Assembly (NCBI RefSeq): GCF_031753505.1
Contig: NC_089721.1
Coordinates: 14,861,213-14,925,212, forward strand
Reading direction: 5' to 3'
Length of the DNA stretch: 64,000 nucleotides
DNA from: Anomalospiza imberbis
Taxonomy: Eukaryota > Chordata > Aves > Passeriformes > Viduidae
Shown here: positions 59,116 through 64,000 of the stretch, one piece after another
Layout: the number at the start of each line of letters is the position of its first letter
How positions within the stretch are numbered: position 1 is the stretch's first letter
Translations under genes and position numbers: made by a program
The notes under the pieces: model-generated
Database searches by the model: none
The model's input: only the letters and a program-made list of their open reading frames with translations
Told to the model about the DNA's origin: nothing

Positions 59116-61471
59116 CAGAAATCTTTACAGGGTCATGACCCAGTTCTCTATTGCTCCAGTTCACAGGAGGCCAACCTCCTTGACCTTGCAAGCCAAAATC
59201 CTCTTGTTATTGAGAGTTCTAAGATGCATAGCTCACCCCTCCGAGAGCTGGTGTGTACATGCCCCCACCAAGCCCCTTTGATAGCTGCTACGTGGGCTGA
59301 ACAAACTCTGCGTGTCTCTGAGTGAAAAAGGTCTCCTACTAATCTGCACATCAGTGCAGTGTGAACATTGTCATGTTCAAGGCAGTAGGTCTCAAACAGT
59401 GCATTCTTTACCAGCTCAAATCATATCCACATGAATCTAATATTCATTATAACACCTACATGATAGTCAATCTTGAAAGCAGTCAGGAGTTTGGTTAATT
59501 ATCTGGTCTAGATGGAGTTAAGCAGCTGATTAACCTGATACTCTACAAAGTACCTCTGGTCCATATTTGGAATTGATCCTGCTTTTTTTACAATATCACC
59601 TGAATAATTCTTTCTGTTTTCTTTTGTTAGATGGGAACAAGGGATTTTTAGATAAAAAAAGAATCAGTCCCTTGTGGCTTTAGTTTGCTTGTTAAAGGCA
59701 AGTAAAAGATCCATTTTCATAAAACAACTATCATTTCTTTACTTTCTAGACTATGCACTTAACTATTTCATTTGATGAAAGCCTATACACTTCTAGAATG
59801 AGGGTTTCAATTCATTCAGATCACATGAGCTGGCTGTTTGGATATTTGAAAGTAATTTTGTACTGTTGTACTCAAAGGTGTCCAGTGATTGGGAAAAGAC
59901 CAGGGCAGCCCTCCCACCTGATTTAAATAACATGACTTCTGTTCTGGAAAATAAACCAAGTTTTACTTGTATTGGGCATATGAGAATGTGCTGGAATAAC
60001 ACATTTACATTTTAAGTGCTTTTACTCATCAAGAAACGAAATCTACCTGCCAAACTAGAATGGGTATACATGTGTAAACTCTCCAAGTGTAATGATGTAA
60101 AAACCACTACATGTTACCCTAGCAGGATATCAAATGAAGTCTTGTTATTTTAGTTGTTTTTATTAATTAGTTTGACATCAACAAAGAAAGAGATTAGTGG
60201 TTAATAAACAGAATCACACACACACAACAAATGTTGTAATTATATTCATGTAAACATGCACACTCTACATAAATATTGGAAATAAATACAATATTTGAGC
60301 ATAAATGCCATACAAATGTATTTTCAACTAGAAATAGAGAAGTCAACTCTATTTTGCATCTTCCTTAGAGCAGCAACAAGTGGTATCAGCAAAGTCCAAT
60401 AATGAGGCTGTCCGTTTCATGTGTCTCATGTACAGTTTGAACTTCTGCTGTGTACATTTTATTTGAACAGAGTAAAGGCAGTATAAAAGAAAAATGTATG
60501 AAAAAACAGAATTCATTGTCAATTAACATGGAAAAAAAGAATCTTCATAAGCATGTAGTTAAAATATACAGACACAGATTCTGCTGGTTTATATTGATGC
60601 AGATCCAGAGAAACGAAAAATAGTGGCATTACTTTGGATTTGCTTATGCAGCTTAAAACTGAATCTGGACCATAAAATTTAACAATCTGCCTTTTACATT
60701 GGATGGCATTGTATATAGTCAAGTACCTAATGGTTTATAAATAGCATACATATTGTAAAAGGTGATGGAAAGATAGCATTTCATGTTTTTACTTCTCACA
60801 TTATTACCATAGCCATTGCAATGTTAAAGCTATTTAAACAGCCACCTTTAAGTATGCACCTTTTTTAGAGGGCTTTTTTTATTTACTTTTATGGTAGAGT
60901 TCATTCAATGTACAATGAAAATAGCTGATAAAGGCTATGCTGGAGGAGAGACCAGTAGGGAAGGATAACGATCTCACTGTTATGAGTAAAATCTGCAGTC
61001 TTTCAATCCAGAGAGTATGCAGTTTTTCAGAATCAAAAGAAAAAAGCAAAAGGTCTCTGACATCCAGGCTGTACTGACTCGCTGTGCCTCAGCCATCAAT
61101 TATACACTGAAGAGTACAAAACTCCTTTCAGACCACAATGCTCCGTGGCCTCACCTGGAACAGTTACTGAGTGCAGGGACTTTCAGTTTTCCCTCTGCTA
61201 CCCACTCACTGGCAGGTTGTATTCAAGGCTGTGTGCTTAATCCATAAGTGCCTCTACAGAGCTGGTCAGAGGTGCCTCTCAGAGGTGGTCCCTGCAGCTT
61301 CCTGGGCAACTTTCCACAGCCCAGGTTATTGCCTGCCTCACCTCCTCTTCTCCCCACTGATACTGATGCCAAGAGCAACGTGAAGTGGAAGAAAATGATC
61401 TCAAAGAAGAAAGGAAGGAGCCGAGAAGAGGGAAGGAATCAAAGGAATTGTGAAGACAGGAAGAGGATGAA

Positions 61472-61534
<63 letters not shown>
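61472..61534. repeat. (ACT)12(AGT)9 palindromic triplet microsatellite
   Basis: Twelve ACT units (61472-61507) switch directly to nine AGT units (61508-61534). Since AGT is the reverse complement of ACT, the last nine ACT and all nine AGT form a perfect 54-bp palindrome (61481-61534) with no spacer. Imperfect triplets continue to about 61570. Frames across it encode poly-Leu/Val or poly-Ser/Thr and are not genes. Confidence 0.95.
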
Positions 61535-61538
<4 letters not shown>

Positions 61539-61570
61539 TTACTGCTAATATTAGTACTACTAATAGTATG

Positions 61571-64000
61571 TAAGGTATTATTACAATTATATATTAATAT
61601 AATGAATAATAGCAACAGTAACAATAGGATGAACATCCAACAGTCTCCTGTCCTTTTACCATTGCTTCAGAAAGCTATGCTGATGGGTACCTGAAATGGA
61701 GCAATAGACAAAGACAGTGCTTGCTTATACCTGCATTATTTTGCTTTTGAAGTATTTGAAGCAATTCTAAAAAATTATTATTAATTAGCTGCCCAGTAGA
61801 CTTCCTAATTGATATTGAAAATCCTCACTGTCACAATTAACTATTCTCTTGATATTTTTTTACATGCTATGCAAAACCCATAGTGCTCCTTTTGTGCTGA
61901 CCCTGAACTCTAGTGAGCATGGAAGCATCTGAATTTATAAATCCTTATACAAAATTCACATCTGAAACTCATGGTTCTTTTCCCCCAGGGTTTGTATAAA
62001 AAATCTGTATAATTTGACCCTACAAGAAAGGACAAAATTATCTAACCATCTCTTAGATAAAGTTTCTTTTTAAGCAGCCATATTAGTTATTGCAGGCAGT
62101 TAAACTTGTAAATAGTTTCAATCTCTCCCTTAATTTTACACTATATTCACTGAATTGTTGATACCTAATTTAAGTGAAATTAAGCTTCACATACATGTAT
62201 ATATTTGTTTAGAGCACTTTGTCCCAAATATGACCTGACAAGCACCTTGTATGGATATACCACCATCACCTCAGACACTCAGTGTTCAGATAAAAATAGT
62301 AAAGTTGCAATAAAATCACTCCGGTTTCAGATATTTTAATATGTGCTTAGATAGCTTATGTGACTTTTTATTTCAGAGTTGACTGGAGGAATATTCTGTG
62401 CATTTTTTTGTGTTTTTTAAGCATTAATCATGCAAACACCAGAATATCGAAAAGCCAAACACAACCTGTATAACAAGCTCCTCCAATTTTTAACATCAAT
62501 CTTAAATTAAGAAGCACTTGGTTCTGTTGAAGTCAGAGATTGGAATATTTCTTAGTCCTAGTAATTTTAGGCAAAAACTCCTGCACATGATATAGAACTC
62601 AGAAGACATGAGGAAGTTTAAATTAAAAATGAAATAGTACTAAACAGACAACAACAGCATAGCTTTTCTTTTTTGGGGCCTGCATCAATTTTTAAATTTT
62701 TTTCTGGATGGTTACAGTGGCAAATGTAAGAAAAACTGACTAGGCACAGTGTCTACAGCATCTTTTACCCAGGCAGATGGTTCATTGTTGTAATGTTAAA
62801 TCTGCAATTGAGATAGATGAAAAATCATTCCTCAGATCTCAGTGTTTTTTGTGGTGAAAATATGCCCATGTAATAAGTACATTGCTACACAGAGGGTTAT
62901 GTTTCCAGTGCTTCCAACTCATAATTCTATTTCTGGTCATAAAGTAATCAGTTTTCTTTAAAAAGCTCCCACAATAAATACAGAACCTCGTGATCTGCTC
63001 TGTCATTTACTACTGGGAAGAGAAATAGGAGAATTAAATACAATGGCCTTCAGAAGCTCAGAAGTAAAAAGCAAACACACACCAAAAAAATCTGCAAAAA
63101 AGATAAAGAAAAGAACAAGAAAGCAAAATCAAACCAAATGAGTAGTGTTTTAAAGCTATTTTTATGATCAGGAGACTCACAATTGTTTTCAGGAGTGCTG
63201 GTAGGGCACTCACACTTTTCTCAGTAAATGTGAACTAGAGCCCCAAATGTGACTAATACTATAGTAATAAAGCTCTCTTACACTTATATCATAAAAATAC
63301 CTACAAGATTATTCACTAGTAGGAAAACTTGATATAAAGGAATACTCAATAAAAATAATTACCTGGTAAAATTATCGTACCACATATTTAAACTTAAAAG
63401 TACCATACTTAGACCTTCTGGGATGATTTTCTTGTTATAATTTTCAATAGCTCCTATTTGTAGTAGTACACAGTTTTGACAGTACAGTCATGTGACCAAA
63501 ATTATTCTGAAATTTGGATCATGCTTGTAAACAGTTCTAGTTAAAGAGAGAAAATAAAGGAAAAGGATCTAGAAAATACCAAAGATGGAATTCTTTAAAA
63601 AACCATTTCCTATTTAGAAAAGGCATTTGTAATGCAAAACTGCCAACACTAGTTAAAAGAGATAATGCAGAAACTCAAAAAAGTAATCAAGCAAAAGGTT
63701 TCACTTTGAAGCAGCAAAGCAGTCTTTTTAACATGGGGCCTTTTTTAATTTTGTTTTTTCTTTTTCTTCCGTTTAATACCAATTTGGCCCACGCTGAAAA
63801 TATTTTGGCTTTTCTGATTAATCAGGCAGCCTTAGACAACAGTTGTTCCTTTAATTAGTGTTTGGGCTGTAATCTTCTTGGTGGGAATACAGAACACTTG
63901 GTGCCTCTCTTTGCTATGCATTGAACGTGGACTGATGCCTCCAAAGACCCTAGTGTTGGGTCTGGACCCAGGAGAGGGACTCCAGCAGCAGCAGGGACAT
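61571..64000. other. AT-rich intergenic DNA to the window end
   Basis: No supported gene or transposon. The stretch 63720-63960 has balanced composition, with TGATTAATCA-like and TTTAATTAG words, and reads like a possible conserved element. This is impression only. Confidence 0.5.

Larger units (their letters stand above)
52700..61470. other. AT-rich intergenic DNA
   Basis: No supported gene. It contains an 11-bp inverted repeat with a 1-base centre at 53897-53919, a 16-A run at 54182-54197 and a 10-bp hairpin at 59092-59115. Chance frames of up to 100 codons have no family signal. Confidence 0.6.

Noticed and set aside
61248..61694. 148-codon frame over the triplet repeat
   Set aside because: The length is produced by the repeat (poly-Leu/Val); there is no independent coding signal.
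1..64000. CRISPR arrays, tRNA/rRNA genes, bacterial operons or a viral genome
   Set aside because: No spaced direct repeats, cloverleaf-like genes, bacterial gene organisation or viral coding regions were seen; the window is ordinary bird nuclear DNA.

Overview
This is vertebrate nuclear DNA, almost certainly from a bird. It carries CR1 LINE copies of the avian/sauropsid kind, including one about 3.1 kb long with endonuclease and reverse-transcriptase domains. The only gene I can support is the 3' part of ISL1 (Islet-1, a LIM-homeodomain transcription factor), on the + strand. Exons 3 to 6 (575-834, 2861-3147, 4581-4748, 7031-7147) encode residues 74-349 of the 349-residue protein: the second LIM domain, the homeodomain, the Lhx3-binding segment and the C-terminal tail. 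Exons 1-2 (start codon and first LIM domain) must lie 5' of the window. Residue numbers assume the vertebrate ISL1 length of 349.

Layout. 1-574 is the end of intron 2, with a long C-rich tract. 575-8335 holds exons 3-6 and a roughly 1.2 kb 3' UTR with an AATAAA signal at 8312. 8336-12700 is the downstream flank, with three separate CpG-rich blocks (about 9530-10340, 11570-11960 and 12340-12660); the second follows a TATA-like box. From 12700 to 64000 the DNA is AT-rich with no convincing coding exon. It holds one large dead CR1 (21708-24810, minus), two decayed CR1 tails (17960-18045 plus; 30815-31420 minus), microsatellites, long homopolymers and several perfect inverted repeats. The strongest inverted repeats are the nested hairpins at 52545-52651 and a 54-bp (ACT)n/(AGT)n palindrome at 61481-61534. 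This fits the gene desert known 3' of ISL1 in other vertebrates, which is expected to hold long-range enhancers.

How it works together. ISL1 specifies motor neurons, second-heart-field progenitors, pancreatic endocrine cells and retinal neurons. Its LIM domains bind LDB1. A C-terminal segment encoded in exon 5 binds the LIM domains of LHX3. The internal acceptor that makes the known Isl1-beta isoform is preserved here, and a NAGNAG acceptor at exon 4 could toggle one alanine. I see no bacterial-type system, CRISPR array, tRNA or rRNA, and no new multi-gene system. The most unusual items are splice-site architecture, orphan CpG islands, and palindromic or homeodomain-site arrays in the desert. 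All regulatory roles in the desert are inference, because I could not align to other genomes.
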